64,000 nucleotides of DNA from Leisingera daeponensis DSM 23529 (GCF_000473145.1 NZ_KI421500.1:2939725-3003724); one strand, 5' to 3'; shown: positions 25,374-35,571, counted from the stretch's first letter. Numbers and translations: made by a program. Notes: a model not told the origin generated them from the letters alone.

Positions 25374-26660
25374 ATGGACACGATCTTTGCGCTGGCCTCC
25401 GCTCAAGGGAAGGCCGGGGTCGCGGTGATCCGCGTCTCCGGCCCGTTGGCGCTTACCGCCGGCGCACAGCTTTGCGGCGGTCATTTGCCGGCGCGCGGAA
25501 CTAGCCTGCGAATCCTGCAGGACGAATCAGGAGAGCGACTCGATGAAGCGCTGGTCCTGAGCTTTACCGCTCCTCATAGCTTCACCGGCGAAAATACCGT
25601 TGAATTTCAAACACATGGAAGTACCGCAGTCGTTTCCGCTGTGCTCGATTCGTTGCGACGAATCGATGGCCTGAGAATAGCCGAACCCGGTGAATTCACT
25701 CGCCGTGCTTTGGAAAACGGTCATCTGGACCTAGCTCAGGTAGAGGGGCTGGCCGATCTGATTGACGCTGAAACTGAGGCACAGCGCAAACAAGCGCAGG
25801 TGATTCTCGCCGGCGGGCTCGGCCGGCTGGCGGAAGACTGGCGGGGCAAACTGATCCGCGCTGCGTCTTTGATCGAAGTGACCATCGACTTCGCCGACGA
25901 GGACGTGCCGGTGGATGTCACCCCCGAGGTTTCAGCACTTCTGGCGGATGTCCAGGCCGGCCTTGAGAAGGAGACTGCCGGTGTCAGGATTGCAGAGCGG
26001 ATCCGCAGCGGTTTTGAGGTGGCAATCGTCGGCGCTCCGAATGTCGGAAAATCCACGCTGCTGAACGCGCTTGCCGGCCGGGAGGCCGCAATCACATCTG
26101 AATATGCTGGCACCACCCGGGATATTATCGAAGTCCGCATGGACCTTGCCGGCCTGCCCGTGACTCTTCTTGATACCGCCGGCTTGCGTGATACCGATGA
26201 TCATGTCGAAGGGATCGGTATCGCCTTGGCCCGAAAACGGGCACAGGATGCTGACCTGCGCGTTTTTCTGGCAGAACGGGACGAAGTCCTGGATGTCGAA
26301 ATGCAGCAGGGGGACATCCGGCTTCTGCCCAAGGCAGATTTGCGTGACGACGCCGGCGATGCGATTTCCGGCCAGTCAGGGCAGGGGATTGACCGTCTGG
26401 TTGATCATATCTCAAAAGTGTTGCAAAACCGGTCAGCTCAAGCCGGTATCGCCACGCGTGCGCGGCATCGCGATGCGATGGTTTCGGCGCTGGCCAGCCT
26501 GGCTGAAGCGCAGGAAATCCTGAAACGCGGCCCCGAGTTCTATGATATAGCGGCCGAAGAAATGCGATCGGCTATTCGGGCACTGGAAATGCTGGTTGGG
26601 CGGATTGGTGTAGAGAATCTCCTGGACGAGATTTTCTCGAGTTTTTGCCTGGGGAAATGA
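25374..26660 (+). CDS. mnmE: MnmE tRNA modification GTPase
   Basis: With MnmG makes (c)mnm5 groups at U34 of several tRNAs. 428 residues. The N-terminal formyl-THF-binding domain starts [22 protein letters not shown]. The G domain is inserted in a helical domain and shows [16 protein letters not shown] and [18 protein letters not shown]. The G4 region is divergent (LPKADLRD). The chain ends in the invariant FCLGK motif with its essential Cys. The mnmG GTG start comes four bases after its stop. Confidence 0.96.
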   Translation: MDTIFALASAQGKAGVAVIRVSGPLALTAGAQLCGGHLPARGTSLRILQDESGERLDEALVLSFTAPHSFTGENTVEFQTHGSTAVVSAVLDSLRRIDGLRIAEPGEFTRRALENGHLDLAQVEGLADLIDAETEAQRKQAQVILAGGLGRLAEDWRGKLIRAASLIEVTIDFADEDVPVDVTPEVSALLADVQAGLEKETAGVRIAERIRSGFEVAIVGAPNVGKSTLLNALAGREAAITSEYAGTTRDIIEVRMDLAGLPVTLLDTAGLRDTDDHVEGIGIALARKRAQDADLRVFLAERDEVLDVEMQQGDIRLLPKADLRDDAGDAISGQSGQGIDRLVDHISKVLQNRSAQAGIATRARHRDAMVSALASLAEAQEILKRGPEFYDIAAEEMRSAIRALEMLVGRIGVENLLDEIFSSFCLGK

Positions 26661-26664
26661 AGGA

Positions 26665-28548
26665 GTGTTTCACGTGAAACATTCAGCTTATGACGTGATC
26701 GTAGTAGGCGGCGGACACGCCGGCAGCGAAGCCGCCCATGCAGCAGCGCGGATGGGGGTTCGGACAGCGCTGGTGACGCTGGACCGTAACGGTATTGGCG
26801 TCATGTCCTGTAATCCGGCGATTGGCGGATTGGGCAAAGGGCACCTGGTCCGCGAAATCGACGCGCTGGACGGTGTGATGGGTCGGGTGGCTGACCTCGC
26901 CGGCATTCAGTTCCGCTTGCTGAACCGTCGCAAAGGACCGGCGGTGCAGGGGCCGCGAGCGCAATCGGACCGGGCGATCTATCGGCGCGAAATGCTGCGG
27001 CTGACGGAGGCGCAGGAAAATCTGGATATCGTAGAAGGAGAGGTTACTGACTTTCTCCTGCAAGGAAACGCCGTCGCCGGCGTGACCCTGGCCGACGGCA
27101 GTGAAATTTCGAGTAAGTCGGTCATCCTGACGTCCGGAACCTTCTTGCGCGGCGTTATTCACATAGGTGACGTTTCCAAACCGGGCGGACGTATGGGGGA
27201 TAAGCCATCGGTCAAGCTGGCGGAGCGTTTGGACAGCTTCAGACTGCCTTTGGGCCGTCTGAAAACAGGGACACCTCCGCGGCTGGATGGCAGGACGATC
27301 AACTGGGATATCCTAGAAGCGCAGCCAGGAGATGAGGATCCTGTTTTCTTTTCCTTCCTGACAAAGGCGGCCAGCGCAAAACAAGTTTCTTGCGGCATCA
27401 CCCACACCAACGCGAAAACCCACGAGATCATACAGAAGAATCTGGGACGGTCTGCAATGTACGGTGGGCATATCGAAGGGGTTGGCCCGCGTTACTGTCC
27501 GTCGATCGAAGATAAAATTGTGCGTTTCGCCGACAAAGACTCGCACCAGATCTTTCTGGAACCTGAGGGTGTAACAGACCACACCGTCTACCCCAACGGC
27601 ATCTCCACCAGCCTGCCGCAGGATGTTCAGGAGGATTATGTTCATTCGATTCTTGGGTTGGAACAAGCAGTTATCCTTCAACCGGGATACGCCATTGAGT
27701 ATGACTACGTTGACCCGCGGGCTTTGACTCTGGAGCTGAGGCTGAAAGATGTTCCCGGGCTGTATCTTGCCGGCCAGATAAACGGCACAACAGGGTATGA
27801 GGAGGCCGCAGCGCAGGGAATGGTTGCCGGCCTGAACGCCGCCCGCGCCACCTTGGGGGAGGGTCCGGTCAGCTTCAGTAGATCCAATAGCTATATCGGT
27901 GTTATGATCGATGATCTCACCACCAACGGCGTTACTGAACCCTATAGGATGTTTACGTCCCGCGCGGAATTCAGGCTTTCACTGCGGGCTGATAATGCTG
28001 ACCAGCGCTTGACCCCCTTGGCTATCGAGATTGGCTGCGCCGGCAAACAACGCCAGGCGGCCTTTCTAGAGAAGAGTGATCGATTGGGGCAAGCGTGTTC
28101 CGTCTTGGAAGCGAAAAGCTTTACGCCAAAACAGGTTGCTGCGGCGGGGATCCGGGTGAATCAGGACGGAAACCGTCGTTCCGGGATGGAGGTTCTGGCA
28201 TTCCCTGATGTGGAATTCGAGGATATCGTGCCCCTTATGCCTGAGCTGGAAGGTGTCGATCCCGATATCCGCCGGCAGGTTGAGCGTGATGCGCTTTACG
28301 CAAACTACATTGCGCGCCAGGAAAGGGAAATCTCCGCTATGAAGCGGGATGAGGGGTATGTGATCCCCACGGGTTATTCCTATGACGGTATCGAGGGGCT
28401 GTCGAAAGAACTGCAGCAAAAGCTGTCTTTGGCGCGCCCTGAGACCCTGGCGCAAGCGGCGCGGATTGATGGGATGACGCCGGCGGCGCTGGCGCTCCTG
28501 TTGGCCCGTCTTCGCCGGGATCAATCGCGGCAGGGTAAATCCGCATGA
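26665..28548 (+). CDS. mnmG: MnmG (GidA) tRNA uridine-34 modification enzyme
   Basis: FAD- and NADH-dependent partner of MnmE; 627 residues. The dinucleotide-binding fold starts [16 protein letters not shown]. Family blocks include [37 protein letters not shown] and [12 protein letters not shown]. The first codons coincide with parS. AAGGAG ends right at GTG 26665 but sits 8 bases before in-frame GTG 26674, so translation may begin at 26674, giving MKHSAYDVI. Both starts are upstream of all conserved residues. Confidence 0.96.
   Translation: MFHVKHSAYDVIVVGGGHAGSEAAHAAARMGVRTALVTLDRNGIGVMSCNPAIGGLGKGHLVREIDALDGVMGRVADLAGIQFRLLNRRKGPAVQGPRAQSDRAIYRREMLRLTEAQENLDIVEGEVTDFLLQGNAVAGVTLADGSEISSKSVILTSGTFLRGVIHIGDVSKPGGRMGDKPSVKLAERLDSFRLPLGRLKTGTPPRLDGRTINWDILEAQPGDEDPVFFSFLTKAASAKQVSCGITHTNAKTHEIIQKNLGRSAMYGGHIEGVGPRYCPSIEDKIVRFADKDSHQIFLEPEGVTDHTVYPNGISTSLPQDVQEDYVHSILGLEQAVILQPGYAIEYDYVDPRALTLELRLKDVPGLYLAGQINGTTGYEEAAAQGMVAGLNAARATLGEGPVSFSRSNSYIGVMIDDLTTNGVTEPYRMFTSRAEFRLSLRADNADQRLTPLAIEIGCAGKQRQAAFLEKSDRLGQACSVLEAKSFTPKQVAAAGIRVNQDGNRRSGMEVLAFPDVEFEDIVPLMPELEGVDPDIRRQVERDALYANYIARQEREISAMKRDEGYVIPTGYSYDGIEGLSKELQQKLSLARPETLAQAARIDGMTPAALALLLARLRRDQSRQGKSA
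26666..26681. other. parS centromere site 1 (at mnmG start)
   Basis: Perfect 16-base palindrome TGTTTCACGTGAAACA, the universal ParB-binding parS sequence. It covers the first codons of mnmG, so the encoded N terminus reads FHVKH. It lies about 2.5 kb before parA and 3.2 kb from the putative oriC. Confidence 0.95.
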
Positions 28549-29162
28549 ATGATAAGCGTATCCTCGAGGAGTTGAATGTTTCACGTGAAACATTGGCGAG
28601 GCTGGAGGCTTTCGAGCAGGTCATAAAGAAATGGAATCCCAAGATCAACTTGGTTTCTAAATCCAGCCTGGAACTCTTGTGGTCTCGGCACATTGCGGAT
28701 TCTGTTCAGGTTTTCCGCTGCGTTGACGCCCCTGATCACTGGGTGGACATCGGAAGCGGCGGCGGATTTCCGGGCCTGATTGTTTCGATTCTGGCTGCAG
28801 ACGAAGCCCCGGAAATGAAGACTACCTTGATTGAAAGTGATCAGCGCAAGTCAGCGTTCCTTCGTACCGCTGCACGGGAATGCGGTGCGAAGGTTACGGT
28901 GATTTCCAAACGTATTGAGCACGCAGACCCGCAGAACGCGGAGGTTCTTTCCGCGCGCGCGCTGGCGGATCTGTCCCTTCTGCTGGAGTTCTCAGAGCGG
29001 CATCTTGCCGCCGGAGGAACTGCCCTGTTCCCCAAAGGGGAGAGCTGGAAAAAAGAAGTGGATAACGCGCGGCAGCGATGGCGGTTTGATGCGGAACCAG
29101 TTAAAAGTCTGACAGAACAAGAAGCAGTAATCCTGAAAATAAAGGGAGTGGCCCGTGTCTGA
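28545..29162 (+). CDS. rsmG: RsmG (GidB) 16S rRNA m7G527 methyltransferase
   Basis: SAM-dependent methyltransferase modifying G527 of 16S rRNA; 205 residues. The SAM-binding signature is [17 protein letters not shown], and [23 protein letters not shown] precedes it. The C terminus has [14 protein letters not shown] and the catalytic region before KGESWKKE. It overlaps mnmG (ATGA) and parA (by 8 bases). Loss of this enzyme is a known route to low-level streptomycin resistance in other bacteria. Confidence 0.96.
   Translation: MNDKRILEELNVSRETLARLEAFEQVIKKWNPKINLVSKSSLELLWSRHIADSVQVFRCVDAPDHWVDIGSGGGFPGLIVSILAADEAPEMKTTLIESDQRKSAFLRTAARECGAKVTVISKRIEHADPQNAEVLSARALADLSLLLEFSERHLAAGGTALFPKGESWKKEVDNARQRWRFDAEPVKSLTEQEAVILKIKGVARV
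28577..28592. other. parS centromere site 2 (inside rsmG)
   Basis: A second perfect TGTTTCACGTGAAACA, 33 bases into rsmG, where it encodes NVSRET. It is 1.9 kb from parS 1 and about 560 bases before parA. Confidence 0.95.
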
Positions 29163-29964
29163 TTATTCCCGCCCGGAGGGGCCTCGTATCATCGCGGTCG
29201 CAAATCAAAAAGGCGGGGTGGGGAAGACAACAACGGCAATAAACCTTGCTGCCGCCTTGGTGGAATGCGGGTTGCGGGTTCTGGTTGTCGACCTGGATCC
29301 GCAAGGGAACGCTTCAACCGGGCTCGGGATTGAGCCCGCTGACCGGGAACTGACAACTTACGATCTATTGGTGGAGGATGCCTCGCTGACGGATGTCATT
29401 CGTCAGACAGAAATCGAGGACCTGTGCATCATCCCTGCAACTGTGGACCTCAGCTCCGCGGATATCGAACTTTTCACTAATGAAAAGCGCAGCTTCCTTC
29501 TGCATGACGCTCTGCGTCAGACGGCTATGGACGACTACGATTGGGATTATGTCCTGATTGATTGCCCTCCATCCCTGAACCTTCTGACCGTAAATGCGAT
29601 GGTAGCGGCGCATTCCGTTCTGATCCCGCTGCAAAGCGAGTTCTTTGCGCTGGAAGGGGTCACGCAACTGATGCTGACGATCCGGGAGGTGCGACAGTCG
29701 GCGAATCCCAATTTGCGGATTGAGGGAATCGTTTTGACGATGTTCGACCGGCGCAACAACCTGTCGCAGCAGGTGGAGCAGGATGCGCGAGATAACCTGG
29801 GGGATCTGGTGTTTCAAACAAAAATTCCCCGTAACGTGCGGGTGAGCGAAGCGCCATCCTACGCGCTACCTGTTCTGAATTACGATACCAACTCTCTGGG
29901 AGCGCAGGCCTACCGCGCCCTGGCGGAAGAAATCCTGAATAAACATCACAAGATAGCGGCCTAA
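29155..29964 (+). CDS. parA: ParA chromosome-partitioning ATPase
   Basis: Walker-type ATPase that moves ParB-parS complexes and so segregates origins; 269 residues. The deviant Walker A is ANQKGGVGKTTTAINLAAAL, with the signature Lys. Walker A' is VVDLDPQGNASTGLG. Walker B is VLIDCPPSLNLLTVNAM. GTG 29155 is the likely start, overlapping rsmG by 8 bases. parB starts 26 bases after the stop, so the pair is one transcript. Confidence 0.97.
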   Translation: MSDYSRPEGPRIIAVANQKGGVGKTTTAINLAAALVECGLRVLVVDLDPQGNASTGLGIEPADRELTTYDLLVEDASLTDVIRQTEIEDLCIIPATVDLSSADIELFTNEKRSFLLHDALRQTAMDDYDWDYVLIDCPPSLNLLTVNAMVAAHSVLIPLQSEFFALEGVTQLMLTIREVRQSANPNLRIEGIVLTMFDRRNNLSQQVEQDARDNLGDLVFQTKIPRNVRVSEAPSYALPVLNYDTNSLGAQAYRALAEEILNKHHKIAA

Positions 29965-29990
29965 ATGCAGAAAAAGAACCGGAGGCAACC

Positions 29991-30884
29991 ATGGCAGACA
30001 AAAAAACAAAACCGCGCGGGCTGGGCCGGGGGTTGTCGGCATTGATGGCAGATGTGAACCCTGCACCGGTAAGCACCCAGGCAGAGGCGCCGAGGAATGC
30101 AGAAGTGCTGGTCCCGATCGAAAAGATTGTTGCCAACCCGAACCAGCCGCGCCGGCAGTTTCTGAAGGAAGATCTGGATGACCTGACGGCGTCCATCAAG
30201 GAAAAAGGCGTCCTGCAGCCGCTGATCGTTCGGCCAAAGGCAGGCGGAATGTACGAAATCGTGGCCGGCGAACGCCGCTGGCGCGCTTCGCAAGCAGCGC
30301 AGCTGCATGAAGTTCCGGTCCTGATCCGCGAATACTCTGATCTGGAGATGATGGAAGTTGCCATCATCGAAAACATCCAGCGTTCCGATCTGAACGCGAT
30401 GGAGGAAGCGCAGAGCTATAAGCAACTGATGGAGAAGTTCGGCCATACCCAAGAAAAGATGGCGGAGGCGCTTGGCAAGAGCCGCAGCCACATCGCCAAC
30501 TTGGTGCGGCTGCTGCATCTGCCGGAAGATGTTCAAATTCTGGTGCAGGAACGAAAACTGTCAGCTGGACATGCGCGCGCGCTGATCACTTCTGATAACG
30601 CGTCCGAGCTGGCGCGGAAGATCGTAAAGGGCGGTTTGTCGGTCCGGGCAACTGAAGCTTTGGTCAAGAAAGACGCTGCCGGAATCCGGACGGCACCGGC
30701 GAAGAAGCCAAAGCCTGAGGCGGAGAAAGATGCGGATACCCGGGCCCTGGAAGGGGACCTGTCGGCGATGCTGAAGATGAAGGTCTCGATTGACCATAAG
30801 CCCGGTGGCGAGAGCGGGTCCGTGACGATCAGTTATGAGAACCTGGATCAGCTGGATGAGCTGTGCAATATGCTCAGCCGTTAG
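29991..30884 (+). CDS. parB: ParB centromere-binding CTPase
   Basis: Binds the nearby parS sites, slides as a CTP-dependent clamp and stimulates ParA; 297 residues. The N-terminal basic segment RGLGRGLSALMADV is the ParA-interacting part. The CTP-binding motifs are NQPRRQF and VAGERRWRASQAA. The central HTH includes EKMAEALGKSRSHIANLVRLL. A linker rich in Lys/Pro and a C-terminal dimerisation segment follow. Its 3' end overlaps the convergent DUF454 gene by 11 bases. Confidence 0.97.
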   Translation: MADKKTKPRGLGRGLSALMADVNPAPVSTQAEAPRNAEVLVPIEKIVANPNQPRRQFLKEDLDDLTASIKEKGVLQPLIVRPKAGGMYEIVAGERRWRASQAAQLHEVPVLIREYSDLEMMEVAIIENIQRSDLNAMEEAQSYKQLMEKFGHTQEKMAEALGKSRSHIANLVRLLHLPEDVQILVQERKLSAGHARALITSDNASELARKIVKGGLSVRATEALVKKDAAGIRTAPAKKPKPEAEKDADTRALEGDLSAMLKMKVSIDHKPGGESGSVTISYENLDQLDELCNMLSR

Positions 30885-31227
30885 GGCGGGACCAGATAAA
30901 GGTCAGTACAGCCGTGAGAACCACAGCTTGGATGCCCAATATATGACCGGGCGCGCCAAGCAGGAGAGATAGCCCGAAGACGGCGGCAATCGAGACGGTT
31001 GCCGCCTTTTTTGCGCCCGGCCGGATCGCACCGCGTTCCCGCCAATCCAGGATCATCGGGCCAAAAACATTATGCGCAACGATCCAGTTGTGCAAACGGT
31101 CGGACGAATTGGCAAAGAAGAATGCGGCGAGAAGGAGGAACGGCACAGTTGGCAGAAGAGGCAGGACAATCCCGATTACCGCTAAGGCCACGCAGCAGAG
31201 TCCTAAGCCGGCATAAAGGAAACGCAT
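30874..31227 (-). CDS. DUF454 (YbaN-like) membrane protein
   Basis: A 117-residue inner-membrane protein with hydrophobic segments at about residues 5-40 (containing IGIVLPLLPTVPFLLLAAFFF, the DUF454 hallmark) and about 75-112. No catalytic motif is evident. YbaN-like proteins are widespread and their function is unknown. It is the last gene of the minus-strand run rph-rdgB-hemW-DUF454 and overlaps parB tail to tail by 11 bases. Confidence 0.85.
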   Translation of the reverse strand: MRFLYAGLGLCCVALAVIGIVLPLLPTVPFLLLAAFFFANSSDRLHNWIVAHNVFGPMILDWRERGAIRPGAKKAATVSIAAVFGLSLLLGAPGHILGIQAVVLTAVLTFIWSRPNG

Positions 31228-31231
31228 TGCC

Positions 31232-32386
31232 TCAATCCATCAACAAGTCGCGGAGCACCGCATTCAAAACAGCACGTCCTTGAGCGGTCGCGCGAAGTCT
31301 CTTCTCAGAGATAGTTACCATACCAAGGTCTACAAGGTCGTTAAGCTTGCTTTCCGGAAGGTGCCGGCCAGAAAGCTGACTGAAACGTACCATATCCAGA
31401 CCCTCGCTCAGGCGCATCCCCATCATCAGGTATTCTGCCGCAGCATCTTCCCTGGTCAGGGGAACTCGCAGGGATTCCCCGTTGCCGGCCTTTGCCGCTT
31501 GCAGCCATGCGCCCGGAGCAAGGTGGGTTTCTGTGGCATAACGAACGCCGCCTAACGTCAACCTGCCGTGGGCACCGGGGCCGATACCGGCATAGTCGCC
31601 GTAACGCCAGTAGATGAGGTTATGGCGAGACTCTGCGCCTGGCCTGGCGTGGTTGGATATCTCGTAACATGCCATGCCGTGCGCCGCGGTTAGATCCTGG
31701 GTGGCCAGGTACATGTCAGCGGCGGTGTCATCCTCTGGCAGGCCGCGCAGCTTGCCCCTGGCGTAGCGGTCGCCGAAGGCAGTGCCGTCCTCAATGGTGA
31801 GCTGATAGAGAGAGAGGTGGTCAATGGCCATCGACAGAGCCTCTTTCAGCTCTGCTTTCCAAGCCTCCAGAGTCTGGCCCTGACGCGCGTAGATCAGATC
31901 GAAGCTTACCCGGTCAAAGCAATCCCGGGCGATGTCGAAGGCCGCCCTTGCTTCTGCGACACTGTGAATGCGCCCGAGCCTGCGCAGGTCCTCGTCGTTC
32001 AGGGCCTGAATGCCCATGGAGACCCTGTTGACGCCGGCGTCCCGGTAGCCGGCAAAGCGGCCGGCCTCGACGGAGCCTGGGTTTGCCTCCAGAGAAATTT
32101 CCATGTCATTAGCGAACGGCCAGATTTCACGTGCTCGCGCGATGACGGCGGCAACGGTATCAGGATGCATCAGGGATGGGGTGCCGCCGCCGAAGAAAAT
32201 CGTGTTAAGAACGCGGCCGGAGAGCTGTTCGGAGAGTCTGTCGAGTTCAGACAGATAGGCTCTAACCCATAGCGTCTGATCTATTTTTGCAGAGACGTGA
32301 CTGTTGAAGTCGCAATAGGGGCATTTGGCCTGGCAGAAGGGCCAATGCACGTAAAGGCCAAAGCCCCCATTGCGCCAGTCATCCAC
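31232..32386 (-). CDS. hemW: HemW radical-SAM heme chaperone
   Basis: HemN-like radical SAM protein that inserts heme into target proteins. The cluster motif is HWPFCQAKCPYCDFNSH (CxxxCxxC). The SAM-binding segment FFGGGTPSLM and RVSMGIQALND follow. HemW lacks the coproporphyrinogen oxidase activity of HemN; its additional C-terminal domain is seen up to the end. The frame is open far upstream, but the real start is GTG 32386, inside the end of rdgB, giving 384 residues beginning [16 protein letters not shown]. Confidence 0.9.
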   Translation of the reverse strand: MDDWRNGGFGLYVHWPFCQAKCPYCDFNSHVSAKIDQTLWVRAYLSELDRLSEQLSGRVLNTIFFGGGTPSLMHPDTVAAVIARAREIWPFANDMEISLEANPGSVEAGRFAGYRDAGVNRVSMGIQALNDEDLRRLGRIHSVAEARAAFDIARDCFDRVSFDLIYARQGQTLEAWKAELKEALSMAIDHLSLYQLTIEDGTAFGDRYARGKLRGLPEDDTAADMYLATQDLTAAHGMACYEISNHARPGAESRHNLIYWRYGDYAGIGPGAHGRLTLGGVRYATETHLAPGAWLQAAKAGNGESLRVPLTREDAAAEYLMMGMRLSEGLDMVRFSQLSGRHLPESKLNDLVDLGMVTISEKRLRATAQGRAVLNAVLRDLLMD

Positions 32387-32993
32387 TGAAACAGCCCTGC
32401 ACGAACTGGGCCAGCGCCTTGCCGCGGTGGCTGATCTTGTTCTTTTCCGCCGGGTCCATCTCGGCGCAGGTGATTTCGTAACCGTCGGGCTGGAACATCG
32501 GGTCATAGCCGAAGCCATGCCCGCCGCGGATTGGCCAGACCAGCTGGCCCGGCATCACGCCTTCAAATACCTCGTCATGGCCATCGGGCCAGGCGACGAC
32601 CAAGGTGCAGCGGAACTGGGCAGTGCGGGGCGCGGCGGCGCCGGCTGCGGTCAGCTCGTCATTGGCGCGGGTCATCGCCATCTTGAAGTCGCGGCCGTCC
32701 GGGGTCTCGGCCCAGTCGGCGGTGTAAACGCCGGGGGCGCCGTTCAGCGCATCTATAGTGATGCCGGAGTCATCGGACAGGGCAGGGAGACCGGTTGCCT
32801 TGGCGGCGGCATGGGCCTTGATCCGGGCATTGCCGACAAAGGTGTCTTCGGTCTCTTCCGGTTCCGGCAGGTTCATCTCGCCGGCACCGATTACCGTCAC
32901 GCCGTAGGGGGCGAGGATCTCGGCGATCTCGCTCAGCTTGCCCTTGTTGTGGGTGGCGACAAGCAGCTTGCCGCCTTCCAGTTTGCGGGTCAT
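32379..32993 (-). CDS. rdgB: RdgB XTP/dITP pyrophosphatase
   Basis: House-cleaning enzyme removing XTP, dITP and ITP from the nucleotide pool; 204 residues. The N-terminal [15 protein letters not shown] is the nucleotide-binding loop. [17 protein letters not shown] is the metal-binding segment, and [14 protein letters not shown] and [11 protein letters not shown] complete the family pattern. It overlaps rph by 4 bases, a pairing conserved in many proteobacteria. Confidence 0.96.
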   Translation of the reverse strand: MTRKLEGGKLLVATHNKGKLSEIAEILAPYGVTVIGAGEMNLPEPEETEDTFVGNARIKAHAAAKATGLPALSDDSGITIDALNGAPGVYTADWAETPDGRDFKMAMTRANDELTAAGAAAPRTAQFRCTLVVAWPDGHDEVFEGVMPGQLVWPIRGGHGFGYDPMFQPDGYEITCAEMDPAEKNKISHRGKALAQFVQGCFSG

Positions 32994-33703
32994 TTGGATG
33001 CGGCCTTCTGCATCTCTGCAAGCTCGACAGTGCCTTTGGCCGCAAGGTCCATCAGCTCGTTCATCTGATCACGGGAGAAGACAGAGCCTTCAGCCGACAT
33101 CTGCACTTCGATCAGCTTGCCGGAGCCTGTCATGATGAAATTGCCGTCGACGCCAGCTTCGGAGTCTTCGGGGTAATCCAGGTCCAGAACCGGCTGGCCG
33201 GCATAGATGCCGCAGGATACTGCAGAGACCGGGTCCAGCAGCGGGTCGATGTGAACATCGCCGGCTTTCATCAGCTTGTTGACCGCCAGCCGCAGCGCGA
33301 CCCAGCCGCCGGTGATCGAGGCGCAGCGGGTGCCGCCATCGGCCTGCAACACGTCGCAGTCGACGGTGATCTGGCGTTCACCCAGGGCAACGCGGTCGAC
33401 CCCGGCCCGCAGGGCACGGCCGATCAGTCGCTGGATTTCCACGGTGCGTCCGCCCTGCTTGCCCGACGAAGCCTCGCGGCGCATCCGGGTGTTGGTGGCG
33501 CGGGGCAGCATGCCGTATTCGGCTGTGACCCAGCCCAGTCCGGTGCCCTTGATGAAGGGCGGCACGCGGTCCTCGATGGTGGCGGTGCACAGGACGTGGG
33601 TGTCGCCAACCTTGATCAGGCAGGAGCCCTCCGCGTGTTTGGTAAAGCCGGTCTCGATCGACACGGGGCGCATTTCGTTCAGTTCTCGTCCTGAGGGTCG
33701 CAT
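32990..33703 (-). CDS. rph: Ribonuclease PH
   Basis: Phosphorolytic 3'-5' exoribonuclease trimming tRNA 3' ends; 237 residues. Conserved blocks are [51 protein letters not shown] (phosphate-binding Arg region) and [20 protein letters not shown]. First gene of the rph-rdgB-hemW-DUF454 run. It is divergent from hrcA across a 143-base gap. Confidence 0.96.
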   Translation of the reverse strand: MRPSGRELNEMRPVSIETGFTKHAEGSCLIKVGDTHVLCTATIEDRVPPFIKGTGLGWVTAEYGMLPRATNTRMRREASSGKQGGRTVEIQRLIGRALRAGVDRVALGERQITVDCDVLQADGGTRCASITGGWVALRLAVNKLMKAGDVHIDPLLDPVSAVSCGIYAGQPVLDLDYPEDSEAGVDGNFIMTGSGKLIEVQMSAEGSVFSRDQMNELMDLAAKGTVELAEMQKAASK

Positions 33704-33846
33704 GGCACATCCTTTGTTAGCTGGGTTGGGGATATCCCCCGGGAGCGGGGCTATGCAAGCCCGATTGACCTTTTGCCGCTCAGCTCTTTAATGACATCCG
33801 GGTAACGGGTTCCTATGTTTAAACCGTAAGAAATACTGGATGAACG
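33704..33846. promoter_or_regulatory. Divergent rph/hrcA intergenic region
   Basis: A 143-base gap with divergent promoters expected. A perfect palindrome GGGGATATCCCC lies at 33728-33739. I see no CIRCE inverted repeat (TTAGCACTC-N9-GAGTGCTAA), so hrcA-grpE is probably not itself an HrcA target. Confidence 0.4.
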
Positions 33847-34911
33847 ATGAGCAATCCGAGCAACATTCTGGAGGACCTGAACGACCGCTCCCGGGAGGTG
33901 TTCCGGGCTGTGGTGGAAAGCTATCTGGAAAGCGGCGACCCGGTGGGCAGCCGCACCCTGACGCGGTCGCTGAGTGAGAAAGTCAGCGCGGCGACAGTGC
34001 GCAACGTGATGCAGGATCTGGAGTTTCTGGGCCTGCTGAACAGCCCGCATGTCAGCGCTGGGAGGGTGCCGACGCAGCTGGGATTGCGGATGTTTGTCGA
34101 TGGCCTGCTGGAAGTCGGCGATCTGAATGTGCAGGACCGCGAGAAAATCGACGCGACGCTGGGCCGCAATGCCGGCGATGTGGGCGGGATGCTGGACCGG
34201 GTGGGGGCGGCGCTGTCCGGGGTGACACAAGGCGCGTCGCTGGTGCTGACGCCCAAGCATGAGGCCGAGATCCGCCATATCGAGTTTGTCTCGCTCGCGC
34301 ATGACCGGGCACTGGTTGTGCTGGTGTTCTCTGACGGTCATGTGGAAAACCGGCTGTTTACCCCGCCGCCGGGGCAGACCCCCAGTTCGATGCGGGAGGC
34401 TGCGAATTTCCTGAACGCGCTTATTGAGGGTAAGACCCTGAGCGGAGTGCGGCGGGAAATTCAAAAGGAGATCGCAGCGCGGCGTCAGGAAATCGACAGC
34501 CTTGCGCACGCAATGATCGAAAGCGGCCTGGCAGTTTGGGAAGATGACGGAAGCGAGCAGGCCCGTCTGATCGTGCGCGGCCGGGCGAATCTCCTGGCGG
34601 AGCCGGGTGCGGCGGAGGAGCTGGAGCGGATCCGTACCTTGTTTGACGATCTGGAGCGTAAGCGTGATATTGCTGAATTCCTGGAACTGACGGAAGACGG
34701 CGAGGGCGTGCGTATTTTTATCGGTTCGGAGAACAAACTTTTTTCACTTTCGGGTTCCTCTTTGGTGGTGTCTCCCTATATGAACGCGGATCGAAAGATC
34801 ATCGGTGCGGTGGGGGTCATTGGCCCGACGCGCCTGAATTACGGACGGATTGTGCCGATCGTGGACTACACGGCACAGCTGGTCGGCAAGCTGTTGTCCG
34901 ACCGGAGTTAG
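33847..34911 (+). CDS. hrcA: HrcA heat-inducible repressor
   Basis: Represses groESL-type operons by binding CIRCE elements, and is itself folded by GroEL; 354 residues. The N-terminal winged helix includes YLESGDPVGSRTLTRSLSEKVSAATVRNVM. The central GAF-like domain and the C-terminal GAVGVIGPTRLNYGRIVPIVD motif are intact. grpE follows after 9 bases. Confidence 0.95.
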   Translation: MSNPSNILEDLNDRSREVFRAVVESYLESGDPVGSRTLTRSLSEKVSAATVRNVMQDLEFLGLLNSPHVSAGRVPTQLGLRMFVDGLLEVGDLNVQDREKIDATLGRNAGDVGGMLDRVGAALSGVTQGASLVLTPKHEAEIRHIEFVSLAHDRALVVLVFSDGHVENRLFTPPPGQTPSSMREAANFLNALIEGKTLSGVRREIQKEIAARRQEIDSLAHAMIESGLAVWEDDGSEQARLIVRGRANLLAEPGAAEELERIRTLFDDLERKRDIAEFLELTEDGEGVRIFIGSENKLFSLSGSSLVVSPYMNADRKIIGAVGVIGPTRLNYGRIVPIVDYTAQLVGKLLSDRS

Positions 34912-34920
34912 AGGTGAAAC

Positions 34921-35484
34921 ATGGCAGAGCTCAAGGACGAAGACTTTCTGGATGACATCGCCGCCGCCGAGGCTGAAGAGCTGGCAGCGCAGACCGAGGA
35001 ATTTGATGATGCCTCGTTGGAAATCGATGCGCTCCGGGCGGAACGGGATGAGCTGAAAGACCGCTTCATGCGGGCGCTGGCGGATGCGGAAAACGCCCGC
35101 AAGCGCGGCGACAAGGCGCGCCGTGAGGCGGAGCAGTACGGCGGCTCGAAGCTGGCCCGCGATATGCTGCCGGTGTACGACAACATGAAACGTGCGATCG
35201 AAGCCGCAACCGACGAGCAGCGCGAGGTGTCCGCGGCCTTGATCGAAGGTGTCGAATTGACCATGCGCTCGCTGCTGGGTGTGTTCGAAAGACACGGTAT
35301 CCGGGTCGTTTCGCCGGAGGTCGGCGACAAGTTCGATCCGCAGGTGCACGAGGCGATGTTTGAGGCTCCAGTGCCGGGCACCAAGGCCGGCGACATCATT
35401 CAGGTGTCGGCAGAAGGCTTCATGCTGCACGACCGTTTGCTGCGTGCGGCGCAGGTTGGCGTGTCGTCCACTCCGGCCAGCTGA
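34921..35484 (+). CDS. grpE: GrpE nucleotide exchange factor
   Basis: Exchanges ADP on DnaK; 187 residues. An acidic coiled-coil N terminus (residues about 5-75, rich in Glu and Ala) is followed by the head domain, with RFMRALADAENARKRGDKAR, LARDMLPVYDNMKRAIEAA and HEAMFEAPVPGTKAGDIIQV. Co-transcribed with hrcA; GAGGTGAAAC precedes the start. Confidence 0.96.
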   Translation: MAELKDEDFLDDIAAAEAEELAAQTEEFDDASLEIDALRAERDELKDRFMRALADAENARKRGDKARREAEQYGGSKLARDMLPVYDNMKRAIEAATDEQREVSAALIEGVELTMRSLLGVFERHGIRVVSPEVGDKFDPQVHEAMFEAPVPGTKAGDIIQVSAEGFMLHDRLLRAAQVGVSSTPAS

Positions 35485-35536
35485 TGAACAGGCCCTAAGT
35501 GGCCTGTGCCTCCCGCGGGAGTATTTCAGGAAAGAT

Positions 35537-35570
35537 GAAAGAGCGGTCCCGGTTGGGGCCGCTCTTTCGT
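35537..35570. terminator. Bidirectional terminator between grpE and mutS
   Basis: GAAAGAGCGG pairs with CCGCTCTTTC around a GC-rich inner stem, with short T runs on either side. It sits between the convergent grpE and mutS stops. Confidence 0.8.
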
Positions 35571-35571
35571 T

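Noticed and set aside
23973..25484. Minus-strand open frame of 503 codons
   Set aside because: Antisense to rho, which is highly conserved; no start or ribosome site of its own.
33704..33846. CIRCE element for HrcA
   Set aside because: I searched the hrcA upstream gap by eye and found no TTAGCACTC/GAGTGCTAA pair.
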